A DNA stretch of 64,000 nt from Gammaproteobacteria bacterium RIFCSPHIGHO2_12_FULL_37_14. GTDB lineage: Bacteria; Pseudomonadota; Gammaproteobacteria; DSM-16500. The translations under genes and the position numbers were made by a program. The notes beneath the pieces are model-generated. The model was given only the letters and a program-made list of their open reading frames with translations, was not told the origin of the DNA and searched no databases. The first letter of the stretch is position 1. Every line of letters begins with the position of its first letter. The stretch lies in NCBI GenBank assembly GCA_001801485.1, contig MGXV01000067.1:47954-111953 (forward strand). Reading direction: 5' to 3'. Below are positions 28,201 to 36,857 of the stretch, in pieces.

Positions 28201-30046
28201 GATTGATAATTTAAATCAATTATTGGCTATTTATCTCGGCCACAAACAGTTCGACCGATTGATTGAGATTCTTCTCAAGTTAGCCCCATACTATGCATTA
28301 TCTTCTGAAATACCTAACTTGCTTGATAAAGTACAAGATTATCTAAAAATTTTTACTGCTAGTTATCGTCAGCATATACAGGAAAAATTAAGCCTTATCT
28401 ATCCTTACCTGAATATTCCAGATAAAAATAAAATAACATCCAGCATCAATACTATTGAAGCACTTCTCCCAATCAAAATTGAAAAAATGGATGCGCCATT
28501 AACACAAAAATATAAAAAATCGCCAACGATTAAACTTCCCGAAAGAAAAGTGCCATTTTATCGAATCCATAATCCTACCGATATTAAGCAACTCGTTAAA
28601 GATCAAGGAGATGCATTTATTTATGATGCAGCATTTAACAAACGTCGAACGACTATTTCATTATTCATTGCTCCAGTCGCTGTTTTAGGGGATGAACTGG
28701 GTGTGTACGCAGATCAAAAAATTGAAGCTAGCGAAAAGACAATAGGCTGTTATGCAGGAAAACGAAGTGCCGTAGAGGAAAATAAATCCAGTAAATATAT
28801 TTTCTCCATTTTAAATAAAGATACTGATGGCGAGGATGACGAAGATGAAGCAATTGAAGAATTCATTGATGGATACCAACAACGAGATTGGACTAGTTAC
28901 ATTAATCATACTGCAGGCAATATACAAGCAGAACAAAAAACAGTTGCTGGAATTAAAAACATTTATTTTCACCCTTGCCTGCCCATCGAAAAAAATGATT
29001 TATTGCTTCTTGACTATGGCGATGATTATTTTGAACCTCTAAACTTTCATCCTTATTATTTACATTCTTCAGATAATTGGAATACGTCAGCACAAGTTTA
29101 TAATCAATACAAAGAACATTATGCGGAAGGCAGTTTCGTGTTTAATGACGCTGTCCGTGATGATTTGCAATTAGCAAATAGTGAATGGCTTATTCCAAAA
29201 ACATTTCTATCAATTTTCAACAATAATAGCAATGTATTAGCTGAGGAATTGAAAAACTCTCCTTCCGATTTACTGGCGTATGCTTATCAAGACAACGAGA
29301 TGCGCCCCTCTTCCCAGCAACAGCATATGACTGCGCTAATGTTTGCATGTTACTTGGGACGAGAAGAATGTATTCAGATCTTACTGAAAACTAATGCTGA
29401 TGCAAACCGATTCATGTTGGTGTCAGGCTTTTCACCATTATCCCTATTATTAAAAGGAAAAGGAAATATTGAAGTCGTAGAAAAAATTGGATTACATTTA
29501 CTAAATTCGACACATAAACTTCCTTATCCCATCATCCTTGATCGTGATAAACGAGATATTTTGCATTACGCAATTGTGCGTAACTCTCCAATTCTAGTGA
29601 AAAAAATTCTAGAAGTTGCAAGAGAAATGAAGCATGATATTTTCAAAGAAATGTTCAATCGCAATCTTCATCTTCCTCCTTATGCCGATTATGATTATTG
29701 TATTAGCCATAGCCAATTTGGCGTGCTGGAAGTCATGTTACACGAAGAATCATTCCGCCATCCGCTAACAAAAAAAGCTTTTCTTGCCAATATCCAAGAA
29801 GGATTGATTTTCAGAGAAGAAACATTTTCTTCTGCATCACTAAAGCAATTAATGCAATTGAAAAAAGTATTAGAAAGATTTGACTCTCACTTGAAAGAAA
29901 CCGCTATCATAGCTGAATTAACTCAATACATTCATAAACGATCTATAACCGAAAAAAGTTTCTATACCTTATCAAACTCATTCTTCCAAATACCTCGTGG
30001 ATCAAAAGCTGATTATTATGCGCCAGGAAGATGTGAATTAAAATAA
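25214..30046 (+). CDS. Giant solenoid-SET-ankyrin protein, candidate host methyltransferase
   Basis: A 1610-residue protein without signal peptide. Residues 1-130 are a domain I do not recognise. Basic clusters follow at 127-130 (Lys-Arg-Lys-His) and 163-168 (Pro-Ala-Lys-Lys-Ile-Lys), possible nuclear signals. About twelve repeats of 43-45 residues fill 376-908, each built on 'LWAIAKLAE..MSHLLE.LTA..I..L'. A SET domain lies at about 1115-1280: 'LGVYADQKIEASEKTIGCYAG', 'INHTAGN' (1230-1236, the Asn-His pair that binds SAM) and 'LLLLDYGDDYF' with Asp1267-Tyr1268-Gly1269. Ankyrin-like repeats follow at about 1370-1480. SET plus ankyrin is the plan of Legionella RomA/LegAS4, which methylates histone H3. 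No clear ribosome site precedes the ATG. Function and secretion are inferred. Confidence 0.85.
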   Translation: MIDIKKYFDDRQAFSWNDSFIHIQYCHDSDPFYRMYGGEVRHHSTKDICGKAYFIELKQPKPKMKYDFKNFKQNDVVDPTKKNLLFINFQCLRGSRIFLPRHLECYVIQQENSIFIDGAYQLIHSNKRKHEQENVFIEDVEKVSEVTDIPVSTLPQLNLNEKPAKKIKNTQHFPDTSEEPNQLTDNKRTLSETKDDLIALDTSPDKNLGTGTIKHANESAIINIQYRDIVEFTLAYWDSHSTQLNNDNIETYIENSYHYLPQPSSFGRTLQCLLVNLNKNDFESIKKLYSLYDKSSFSFTLNKLIDYYLTTIETDPLAINNNSEYSRRLIAITYQLTCLMTKKNYYIQAKAFSSHLISRLIKQLLLLPKTNDMRINSVMWSFGQLAKHDHTRNFLKELTAENILGLVQIKSSSRFGFYFANYIWSIATLAEHGMLHLLEQLTAAHIKNLIDKLLTYQEPTGQAYSNTLWAIAKLAKQGLSHLLETLTASHIRDLVFGVLDCRKKIYQDFDNTLWAIAKLAEKGMSHLLKKLTAAQIEELTLNLLDYRKKYEDGDNALWAIAKIAENDMSHLLETLTASNIRDLVFGLLHRKKSYDKTYGVSLWAIAKLAEKDMPHLLETLTASNIRDLIIQFLRCHEISEPQIGRILWTIAKLAEKNMSHLLQELTATHVENLFFALSKCQEINKPRSHILWAVAKLAERGKSHLLEKLMPTDIQDLVQSLFQCQQINGQACGMMLWSIAKLAERGKSHLLKKLTATNIQQIVYILLHCQQVTSIACDNALFMITKLAEQGELHLLEELTPIDVQKIVSIAANCQLDSQHRCTTLLAISKLAEQNQSILLSELKSENIKKLIDLALESNLYRDIYNFMIAISKFAEYPNLINNISTVQINSSLDKFVHSNHALVSEQAGMYISALCQITEYLVKQPNENLEETKKIIHDIVYRYCTSTLDKQSLLSTHNKKNKLFTSTVLLTKLEQIMLLKQQKLLDISVTLLSQMIDNLNQLLAIYLGHKQFDRLIEILLKLAPYYALSSEIPNLLDKVQDYLKIFTASYRQHIQEKLSLIYPYLNIPDKNKITSSINTIEALLPIKIEKMDAPLTQKYKKSPTIKLPERKVPFYRIHNPTDIKQLVKDQGDAFIYDAAFNKRRTTISLFIAPVAVLGDELGVYADQKIEASEKTIGCYAGKRSAVEENKSSKYIFSILNKDTDGEDDEDEAIEEFIDGYQQRDWTSYINHTAGNIQAEQKTVAGIKNIYFHPCLPIEKNDLLLLDYGDDYFEPLNFHPYYLHSSDNWNTSAQVYNQYKEHYAEGSFVFNDAVRDDLQLANSEWLIPKTFLSIFNNNSNVLAEELKNSPSDLLAYAYQDNEMRPSSQQQHMTALMFACYLGREECIQILLKTNADANRFMLVSGFSPLSLLLKGKGNIEVVEKIGLHLLNSTHKLPYPIILDRDKRDILHYAIVRNSPILVKKILEVAREMKHDIFKEMFNRNLHLPPYADYDYCISHSQFGVLEVMLHEESFRHPLTKKAFLANIQEGLIFREETFSSASLKQLMQLKKVLERFDSHLKETAIIAELTQYIHKRSITEKSFYTLSNSFFQIPRGSKADYYAPGRCELK
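26339..27940 (+). repeat. Tandem repeats encoding about twelve 43-45 residue helical units
   Basis: Inside the gene at 25214, units of 129-135 bases encode 'NTLWAIAKLAEKGMSHLLE' followed by 'LTAsnIrdLvfglL' and a variable linker. The central units are the most alike (for example those near 26890 and 27020 share long DNA blocks), while the outer ones have drifted, the pattern expected for an array that grew from its middle. The Trp-Ala-Ile-x-Lys-Leu core resembles short alpha-helical repeats in some Coxiella proteins, but I could not name the family with certainty. Confidence 0.88.
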
Positions 30047-30090
30047 AAGATACTCAGGGATTGTTACACCATTGAAATTGAAAAAAATTC

Positions 30091-31332
30091 TTAATAATAA
30101 TCCCATGGCAACACCCAATCATTTTCTGTAACAGGATATCTATTTTCGGCAGGCGCAATAATTAAACCTTTTTGCACATTTAACTGTGGGTAATGTTTAC
30201 GAAATATATTTATATTTTTTGCATTAGAAGAAGTAGGTTTACTCATTGCCTTAATCTCAATAAGATAAAATTTACCATCCCGTTCCAATACAAGATCAAC
30301 TTCAGCGCCACTATGCAAACGCCAATGATAAAACTGTGGTGGTGTGGCAATCAAATTGGCCTGTTTGCGTAATTCGCTAACAACGGCATTCTCGAATATT
30401 GAACCCCATAATGGATGTGTATTGACCGCTTCAGGACTTGAAATCATTTGGGAATAACATACTTGGCCAGTATCTGCAAAATAACCTTTTGGTTTTTCAC
30501 TGATGCGTTTAATAGGATTGTTAGAGTAGGCAGGTACTTCGAACCATTCAAACGTTTGTAATAATGTTGTCAGCCAGCGTTTTGCTGTTTGTGGTGTGAT
30601 ACCAATATCACGGCCTAATTCACTGTAATTAATTTCCTGTGCTGTGAGCGCAGCAGCAAGACGCACAAAACGTCCGAATTGCGCTAAATCAGAAACATCT
30701 GTTAACAAGCGAATATCACGCTCGATATAGGTACGTTGATAAGAGGCATGAAAGTCAGCAATCACATTTTTAGGAAGAAAGTTCACTTCAGGCAACGAAC
30801 CACGCCATAGCATTTCGTAAAGAGAATAGGGAAACAGTAAACGATTCATTGGTTCTGAAAGAAATGCGTCAGGGTTTTCTAACCAACGCAATAACCAAGG
30901 CTTATGAATATGAGCATCGGCAATTTCAGCTAAAGAAAAACCATCCAGAGAAATAATGATCGCCCGCCCTGCCAGGCTTTCTGAAATGCTATTTAATACG
31001 CCCCATTGCTGCGAACCTGTCAGAAGAAACTGTCCAGGATGTTTATTTTTATCAATAAATCTCTTTAAAGCAGGTACCAGCTCTGGCGCATACTGCACTT
31101 CATCAAAAATAATAGGTAATTTGCAATTGTTTAGAAAAAGATCAGGATCGTGTCGAATATTTTGCACATCTTGAACAGGATCAAGCAAAATATGGCCCGC
31201 TTGCGGAAATAAGTGGGTCAACAGTGTACTTTTACCAACTTGTCGTGCACCAACAACGATAACACATGAAAAATGAGCAAATAAATGCTTAATTCGTTCT
31301 GAGAGATCACGATGTCTATAAGAATGCTTCAT
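30091..31332 (-). CDS. AAA ATPase with DUF4143 domain
   Basis: A 413-residue ATPase of the AAA_14/DUF4143 family, widespread and often mobile, with no settled function. Walker A is 'GARQVGKS' (28-35), Walker B 'LPIIFDEVQ' (about 85), and sensor 'FLLTGSQQW' follows. The DUF4143 half has the winged-helix-like 'YSELGRDIGITPQTAKRWL' and the nuclease-like ending 'HWRLHSGAEVDLVLERDGKFYLIEIKAM' in part, whose Glu/Asp-Glu-Lys pattern resembles a PD-(D/E)XK fold. I start it at 31332 because upstream codons of the frame run into a 13-base inverted repeat. It converges with the SET-ankyrin gene and stands alone. It might be a defence or toxin-linked gene, but no partner is visible. Confidence 0.85.
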   Translation of the reverse strand: MKHSYRHRDLSERIKHLFAHFSCVIVVGARQVGKSTLLTHLFPQAGHILLDPVQDVQNIRHDPDLFLNNCKLPIIFDEVQYAPELVPALKRFIDKNKHPGQFLLTGSQQWGVLNSISESLAGRAIIISLDGFSLAEIADAHIHKPWLLRWLENPDAFLSEPMNRLLFPYSLYEMLWRGSLPEVNFLPKNVIADFHASYQRTYIERDIRLLTDVSDLAQFGRFVRLAAALTAQEINYSELGRDIGITPQTAKRWLTTLLQTFEWFEVPAYSNNPIKRISEKPKGYFADTGQVCYSQMISSPEAVNTHPLWGSIFENAVVSELRKQANLIATPPQFYHWRLHSGAEVDLVLERDGKFYLIEIKAMSKPTSSNAKNINIFRKHYPQLNVQKGLIIAPAENRYPVTENDWVLPWDYY

Positions 31333-31338
31333 AATTTT

Positions 31339-31379
31339 ATACTTGATTTTTAGTGATGTTATCATCAAAAATCAAGTAT
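31339..31379. promoter_or_regulatory. Inverted repeat upstream of the DUF4143 gene, possible operator
   Basis: ATACTTGATTTTT (31339-31351) is repeated perfectly in inverted form at 31367-31379, with a 15-base spacer. It lies six bases upstream of the chosen ATG of the DUF4143 ATPase. It could be an operator or an mRNA hairpin that hides the ribosome site. No T-run follows on the minus strand. Confidence 0.45.
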
Positions 31380-31440
31380 AACAGGAGTTTCAATGACATA
31401 CTAGATGCTACTTTTGCTGGTATGACACCCATTAGGCGAT

Positions 31441-32373
31441 TTAAAGCGGTGTTGAAATTTGCATCTTTCGTTTTTTTACTGGTTTATCCATATCGTTTGA
31501 TAAATCAATTTTATGAGGTGAAATAAATTGAAGATTTGGCGGAATAGGTTGCAGTTGAATAGTGGTTTGAGATACCTTTCTATTTAAATTTGACAAGTTT
31601 TTTTCAATAATATTAACCGTAGCCTGAGCCATAGCATATGCCATCAGCAGCTTCTCACTTTCTAAAGAATATTTTTGTTTAGTATATGGATTAATATATA
31701 GAAACTCATCTGATAATTGGTTTAGCTCATTAACATCAAATGCATAACCATCTAAAATGAGCAAATCATTTGATAAAATAGTCTTAATATTTTTTTTAAA
31801 TCTAAATGTTGTATCATTGCGATACCCACGAAAAGCAAGATTGATACATTCAGCAAGTTTATTTGGGTGAATTCGACATTGCATAGCTGTATCAGTTCGT
31901 ACATCGACAAACTCAGCATAGTATCCACTTGGATTCGCTAATAAATTTTTAATATGATTGTGTACTAAGTCTTCTATTAGTTGACAGTAATCGTCAAATT
32001 CAATATACCCGATAGTCTTTTTGATTGTTTGGTACAAATGATTGATAATGGATGATGGCGCCATAGAAAAATGTAATTTATAAAAAGATTCTCTTACCTT
32101 CCAGCCATCTTCAAAATCAGTAAACATCTCTCGATTACATGCAAGGCGGTATTCTCGCAATAATTTATTATCTGAGTGATCAAAATATAAAATTCGTTCT
32201 GTCACTCTAGAAAGCGTCAAATAGGAATTCTGCAAAAAAGTAGTGCATGTAATAGAAGTCATCGCCATGACAACTTTTTTAGTATCGATCAGATATAAAA
32301 ATTTATTTAAATTATCATCTCGTAGAAGACAGTTTTTAATTTGTTCTGGATCAATTGACGAAATGGATGGCAT
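31441..32373 (-). CDS. Hypothetical protein with U-box-like segment and NLS-like tail
   Basis: A soluble protein of about 310 residues with no clear homolog. Two ATGs are adjacent (32376 and 32373); GAGGAG suits the second. Near residues 195-250, 'LLILDGYAFDVNEL' followed by 'INPYTKQKYSLESEKL' resembles the U-box fold of E3 ubiquitin ligases, in which Gly-x-Thr-Tyr-Asp/Glu-x2-x-Ile is followed by Asp-Pro-x-Thr and a Leu; the resemblance is moderate and the first half of the box is weak. About eight residues from the C-terminus lies Pro-Val-Lys-Lys-Arg-Lys, very like the SV40 nuclear localisation signal. Its position between yhdP and the DUF4143 and SET-ankyrin genes fits an accessory effector. 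All functional points are inference. Confidence 0.75.
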   Translation of the reverse strand: MPSISSIDPEQIKNCLLRDDNLNKFLYLIDTKKVVMAMTSITCTTFLQNSYLTLSRVTERILYFDHSDNKLLREYRLACNREMFTDFEDGWKVRESFYKLHFSMAPSSIINHLYQTIKKTIGYIEFDDYCQLIEDLVHNHIKNLLANPSGYYAEFVDVRTDTAMQCRIHPNKLAECINLAFRGYRNDTTFRFKKNIKTILSNDLLILDGYAFDVNELNQLSDEFLYINPYTKQKYSLESEKLLMAYAMAQATVNIIEKNLSNLNRKVSQTTIQLQPIPPNLQFISPHKIDLSNDMDKPVKKRKMQISTPL

Positions 32374-32405
32374 CATGACTCCTCAATAATTGATATAATA
32401 TTTTT

Positions 32406-35400
32406 TCAGGTTTTTGATGGCGAATCTTTTTTGGGAACATCAACAGTTTCCCACGATGGATTATCCCAAGGACCTTTTACTGCATAATAATAAGTAGCTG
32501 CCTTGGATACGGCAGGTCCTAAAAATGTGCTCACTGCTAATGCAGCCGCTCCTCCAATTGGACCGCCCGTTAAAAATCCAGCTGCAATGGGCAATCCTGA
32601 GGAAACATAGGGCGTCACGCTTAAGGTTAAATCATAATCTTTTCTCTGTAATCCTATGCGTCCATTAATAGCAACACGTGCAAGTGGCCCATCAAAACGG
32701 AAATTTGTTGTGTAAGCACTACCTTGATTCAAGCTAAAATCACCACGTACATTGTCAAAGCTGTAGCCTTTCTGAAAAAGATCACTAAAATCGAACATTA
32801 ATCGTCGCGGAATCGTTTGTAAACTAAAGATGCTGAGCATACGACCAATACCCATCTTGGTACCGCTGGTCTGAGCAACTTCTACAATTCGTCCTTTACC
32901 TAGTTGTAACTCGGCATGACCATTCATACTTGCTAATGAAGGCGCATAAGGCGCTCCTCGCCAATTTAAATCAAAATTAAGCTTTCCATCAGACGCAATA
33001 AAGTTATGCGCATCTAAACCAAGACTATTTATCAAACCACTGACATTCTTACTGATCGCATTACCCTGAAAATGTGTCTTGTTGGAGTACGACCATAAAC
33101 CTGAAGCGCGTAAATCCAATTGTTGAGAAACAATACCAAATGTTCGTATGCTTAATCCATGTTGATCCGGTACCGCTTTAAATGTAAATGTACCAAATGG
33201 CATGTCATCGTAACGAAAATCATCCGCCACTAGCGAAATAGCAGGTAATGTTCTAATATCAATACTAGCTGTTTCTGTTGCTGATGCATTACCGCCATGC
33301 AAACCCAAACGTTTGAATTGAGCATCAATTAATTCATGAGAATTAATTTTCATCGGCACATGTAATTGGCCTTCAACTTCAGCGCTAGAAATATCAATTT
33401 TCCAAGCTTGTTGCTCAGGAATGACTTTCAAATGCACATCATTCAGATGCTGCCCGAAAATATCAAGCATGTTAGTTTTTATATCAACCGCACGAAGTGA
33501 TAAATTAGCTAAATGAGTATGTTCTGATTGACTAGCATATTGCTTGATTTTATCCCAATCTATCTGATCAAGCTCGCCAGTAATATACAAGCCAGAAGAA
33601 ACTGGCCAACTAGGGTCACCGCCACCTAATCGGAAATTGACACTTAATAATTTAAATTTATCATTTTTGCGTTCCGTTATTAATGCCGCACTGAATAAGT
33701 TATCGTAAATTAACTTTATACGTAATGGTTCATTGTCGGAAATGATTATATCAGCAGAAAAATTTCGTGATTCACTGGGACCCTTTTTATATGGATCAGG
33801 AATCTGAAGTGATACTCCAACGAGATTAGAGCTAAATTGTACGCTTAATGGTGCTTTAAATGATAAATTTATTTTCGTTATGACATCAGTCGCGCCTTGC
33901 ACAACAGAAGAAAATGGGATTTTTAACCAATTTTCAATATTGGTCATGCTAAGATGAGAAGAAAATTCAGCTTGAATAATGGTTATATCTTTAGCCTTTG
34001 GCAAAGTAGTAACATTAATGTTTACAGGCTGCTTAAATAATTCACCTTGAAGATTTTTTGCAGTCGCTGTGTCTTCAGAAAAATTCAATATTCCCTTCAG
34101 ATGATCCAATGTTAAATGCCATTGTGGTAAATTAAGTTGTGCATCCGGTATCTGCAGCTCACCTTTTATTTGCGTTTTTTGAGGATATCTAAGTGGAATG
34201 ATTAATCCTAGTTTTAAATTTGCTAGCCCGCGAATTTCTATTTTAGAAAAAATTTTACCTAATGTATTTTCTAATGGACTAGCATGAATAAGTCGCAATC
34301 CATTAGTAAAATCTGTTTGGATAGCATCCATCTCTACGCTCAAAATTTGCGGTTTATCATCTCCTAAATAAGGAATTTCTCCGCGAACATTTTTTACTGG
34401 GATATCTTTAATGAATGCATGATCAATCATCACGGAAATTTTTCTACCAGAGAAAGCCACTCCCCCACTAATATGGTGTAGCCGCGGCCAACCTGGGGCA
34501 TAATTAAGATCAAGGTTATTGACTTTAGCTGAGATGGAATAGCTTCCTTTACCATTATCAAAAGGAAAATCATTTAAATTACCGTGAAACTCTATATTTC
34601 CTGAATTGATATCTCCACCTAAAAATGCATGATTTAACCAAGTCTCCAATTCAGAATCAAACATGCGCATCGGTAAATAACGAATAATATGATCAGCTTT
34701 TTGCAGAACGAAATGGCTAGTCAAATCAATTCGAGGAGAAGAATTATTTGGGATGGAAAAGGTTGCATTAATATTCAAAGCACCATCAAGATTAAGCAAT
34801 TGCATGGCAGGAATCTGAATGATCCACTGATTTTTTTCATCTTGTTGCCATTTAACTTCGCCAATCAGCTGATCGATAGAAATAGGCTTTTTAAAAACGG
34901 TGTCATACTGCAACATTAAACGGTTACTTTGAAAAGATAAGTCTCCTTGTTGTCCATTCCATCTGATGGTACCAGACAAGTTACGCATACCAGGAAATTG
35001 TCGCCAAGGTGAAAATTCAAGCTGCCTAAAATCACTCACTAATGAAACTTGACTCCAATCTTTCCAAGGACCGGAAAAAATCAAAGAAACATCTTGTAAT
35101 CCGCCTTTTAATTTAAGCTGTGTAAACCATTCATAAGTCTCTTTGGGCAAAAAGAATGGGGAAGAAAATAAAAAAGTCTGAACATCTTGTAAATCGAGAT
35201 AACTAATTTTAAAGTCTTGAGGTATCAAAAAATGATTAGCAGGTGCTTGAGAAGCATTTGTAGAAACTGGTAATACTTTATTATTCTGCGGCACTAACTT
35301 GAGATAAAAACTTGTTACTGGCCAAAGATGTGATGGCAAATCAATTAAAATATCTTCCCCTGCTAAAATCTGATTCTCACCATCACGCTTCCATCCAATA

Positions 35401-36329
35401 TGTCCGCTTAAACGATTAACCTTATGGATACTTTTGTCTGCTTGTGAGTATAAATCCAATCCATATGATTGAAAATTAACTTGGATGCGTTTAAATACAC
35501 CATCACTCCATGTTCCCCAAATTTTTGCGCTTAAAATTCCTTCATTCACTTGCCATCCATTCCAAGAATATGCTTTTACCCATTGTGAAAGCAAAAAACC
35601 AGAAACATATAAATAAACTCGTGCTTTTATCTTTGTTAAATCAATCGTATTACCTACCCACTGTGTGGCAATCGTCATTTCCGTTGGAATATCTTGATGT
35701 AAAATGGCACTGCCAAGAATAGTATGTTTATCGCCATTATTTTCAAGACTTAAATTATTTAATGTTACAAATTGTTTTTGATTGGTGAAATCACTATAAC
35801 GAATATTAATATCGCGCAAAATAATACGTGTGGGAGTGGAAAGCCAAGCAATCATTTCTGTCACTTTCGTTTCTTGTTCAAATGGCTGTTGATTATACCC
35901 ACCAAATATTGGGAATCCTTGAGCAGAGATTTCATTCGATGCGGCGCGGTGAATAGTTAAATTGGTACCAGAAATAATCACGCCGCTTGGAACAAAACGC
36001 TGTTGCCATAAAGATTGAAAAATTGAAACTAAAATTCCAATATCACGAATTTGCAGAATAGGATCTTTCGTCTCTTTATTTAAAAAAGTCACCTCTTTTA
36101 AACTAATTTCGGGTTGATATCGATGCCAAGATAGTTGTACTTCGTGAATTGTGACTGGAACCCCAAGCAAATGACTAGCCCATTGCTCTAAATCAGCAGT
36201 ATGCTTATTGAGTATAGGTGATAATAAAGGCGATGCGCCTATCAGCAATCCTACAATAACAATCCCTATAGCAATGAGATAGACTGTTTTTTTTGTCAGT
36301 GACACTAAGAAGATTTTCACAATATTCAC
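32406..36329 (-). CDS. yhdP: YhdP family protein (AsmA-like, DUF3971)
   Basis: A 1307-residue protein of the AsmA/TamB-like family. One N-terminal membrane helix (about residues 14-34) anchors it in the inner membrane and the remainder is a long beta-rich periplasmic part expected to form a hydrophobic groove. The C-terminal end ('SGLPIAAGFLTGGPIGGAAALAVSTFLGPAVSKAA' in part, 'YAVKGPWDNPSWE') is diagnostic of YhdP. In E. coli YhdP carries phospholipids to the outer membrane together with TamB and YdbH. The length fits (E. coli has 1266). It follows mreBCD on the same strand, 45 bases after mreD, matching the common order mreBCD-(rng)-yhdP; here rng and maf are absent. Confidence 0.94.
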   Translation of the reverse strand: MNIVKIFLVSLTKKTVYLIAIGIVIVGLLIGASPLLSPILNKHTADLEQWASHLLGVPVTIHEVQLSWHRYQPEISLKEVTFLNKETKDPILQIRDIGILVSIFQSLWQQRFVPSGVIISGTNLTIHRAASNEISAQGFPIFGGYNQQPFEQETKVTEMIAWLSTPTRIILRDINIRYSDFTNQKQFVTLNNLSLENNGDKHTILGSAILHQDIPTEMTIATQWVGNTIDLTKIKARVYLYVSGFLLSQWVKAYSWNGWQVNEGILSAKIWGTWSDGVFKRIQVNFQSYGLDLYSQADKSIHKVNRLSGHIGWKRDGENQILAGEDILIDLPSHLWPVTSFYLKLVPQNNKVLPVSTNASQAPANHFLIPQDFKISYLDLQDVQTFLFSSPFFLPKETYEWFTQLKLKGGLQDVSLIFSGPWKDWSQVSLVSDFRQLEFSPWRQFPGMRNLSGTIRWNGQQGDLSFQSNRLMLQYDTVFKKPISIDQLIGEVKWQQDEKNQWIIQIPAMQLLNLDGALNINATFSIPNNSSPRIDLTSHFVLQKADHIIRYLPMRMFDSELETWLNHAFLGGDINSGNIEFHGNLNDFPFDNGKGSYSISAKVNNLDLNYAPGWPRLHHISGGVAFSGRKISVMIDHAFIKDIPVKNVRGEIPYLGDDKPQILSVEMDAIQTDFTNGLRLIHASPLENTLGKIFSKIEIRGLANLKLGLIIPLRYPQKTQIKGELQIPDAQLNLPQWHLTLDHLKGILNFSEDTATAKNLQGELFKQPVNINVTTLPKAKDITIIQAEFSSHLSMTNIENWLKIPFSSVVQGATDVITKINLSFKAPLSVQFSSNLVGVSLQIPDPYKKGPSESRNFSADIIISDNEPLRIKLIYDNLFSAALITERKNDKFKLLSVNFRLGGGDPSWPVSSGLYITGELDQIDWDKIKQYASQSEHTHLANLSLRAVDIKTNMLDIFGQHLNDVHLKVIPEQQAWKIDISSAEVEGQLHVPMKINSHELIDAQFKRLGLHGGNASATETASIDIRTLPAISLVADDFRYDDMPFGTFTFKAVPDQHGLSIRTFGIVSQQLDLRASGLWSYSNKTHFQGNAISKNVSGLINSLGLDAHNFIASDGKLNFDLNWRGAPYAPSLASMNGHAELQLGKGRIVEVAQTSGTKMGIGRMLSIFSLQTIPRRLMFDFSDLFQKGYSFDNVRGDFSLNQGSAYTTNFRFDGPLARVAINGRIGLQRKDYDLTLSVTPYVSSGLPIAAGFLTGGPIGGAAALAVSTFLGPAVSKAATYYYAVKGPWDNPSWETVDVPKKDSPSKT

Positions 36330-36374
36330 ATTATTCCGGCAAATTTTTAACCATTTGCAGTTGGGATTAAAACA

Positions 36375-36857
36375 TCACATTATTCTAAACCATCTTTGAA
36401 AATCTCGCATCATGACAAATAGCCAAGGCCAAAGCAGGACACTGGTAATAGATGATAGCCAATACAAGTTGCTTGTTGGCAATTCTCCCAGAAATCCTTG
36501 GATACAATACAAAATGAATTGATAGAGGAGAATAAAAATTAAAATACTCATTCCCTGTTGAGGAAGAGGATACATGCGCAATCGAAGAGATAATCGTGAT
36601 ACAAAGTAAATCAATAGAGTAAACGCTAAGGCATGTTCGCCTAATATTGTGCCACTCAGCAAATCTACGATCAACCCAATTGTCCAAGCGGTTCCAATTC
36701 CCATTAAATGAGGAGCTGAAATCGCCCAATAAATGAGCACTAACAACACCCAACTCGGCCGTAGCCAAACGGTCCAAGTTGGCATAGGCAATAATGTCAG
36801 GATTAATGCAAATACGACTGTTATTAAAATTGCAACGAAATTAGGGCGTGCTGACAT
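36375..36857 (-). CDS. mreD: Rod shape-determining protein MreD
   Basis: A 160-residue integral membrane protein with about five hydrophobic helices, a member of the MreBCD elongation complex. 'RPNFVAILITVVFALILTLLPMP' in part starts the protein and 'VDLLSGTILGEHALAFTLLIYF' in part is the conserved family segment (G-(L/I)-x-x-D-x-x-x-G-x-x-x-G). It overlaps mreC by 17 bases, a sign of coupled translation. Sequence conservation in MreD is low in general, so context adds weight to the call. Confidence 0.94.
   Translation of the reverse strand: MSARPNFVAILITVVFALILTLLPMPTWTVWLRPSWVLLVLIYWAISAPHLMGIGTAWTIGLIVDLLSGTILGEHALAFTLLIYFVSRLSLRLRMYPLPQQGMSILIFILLYQFILYCIQGFLGELPTSNLYWLSSITSVLLWPWLFVMMRDFQRWFRIM

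Noticed and set aside
30091..32373. DUF4143 ATPase and the 311-residue protein as a toxin-antitoxin pair
   Set aside because: They are separated by more than 100 bases with an inverted repeat between, differ in size from known pairs, and neither matches a toxin or antitoxin family.
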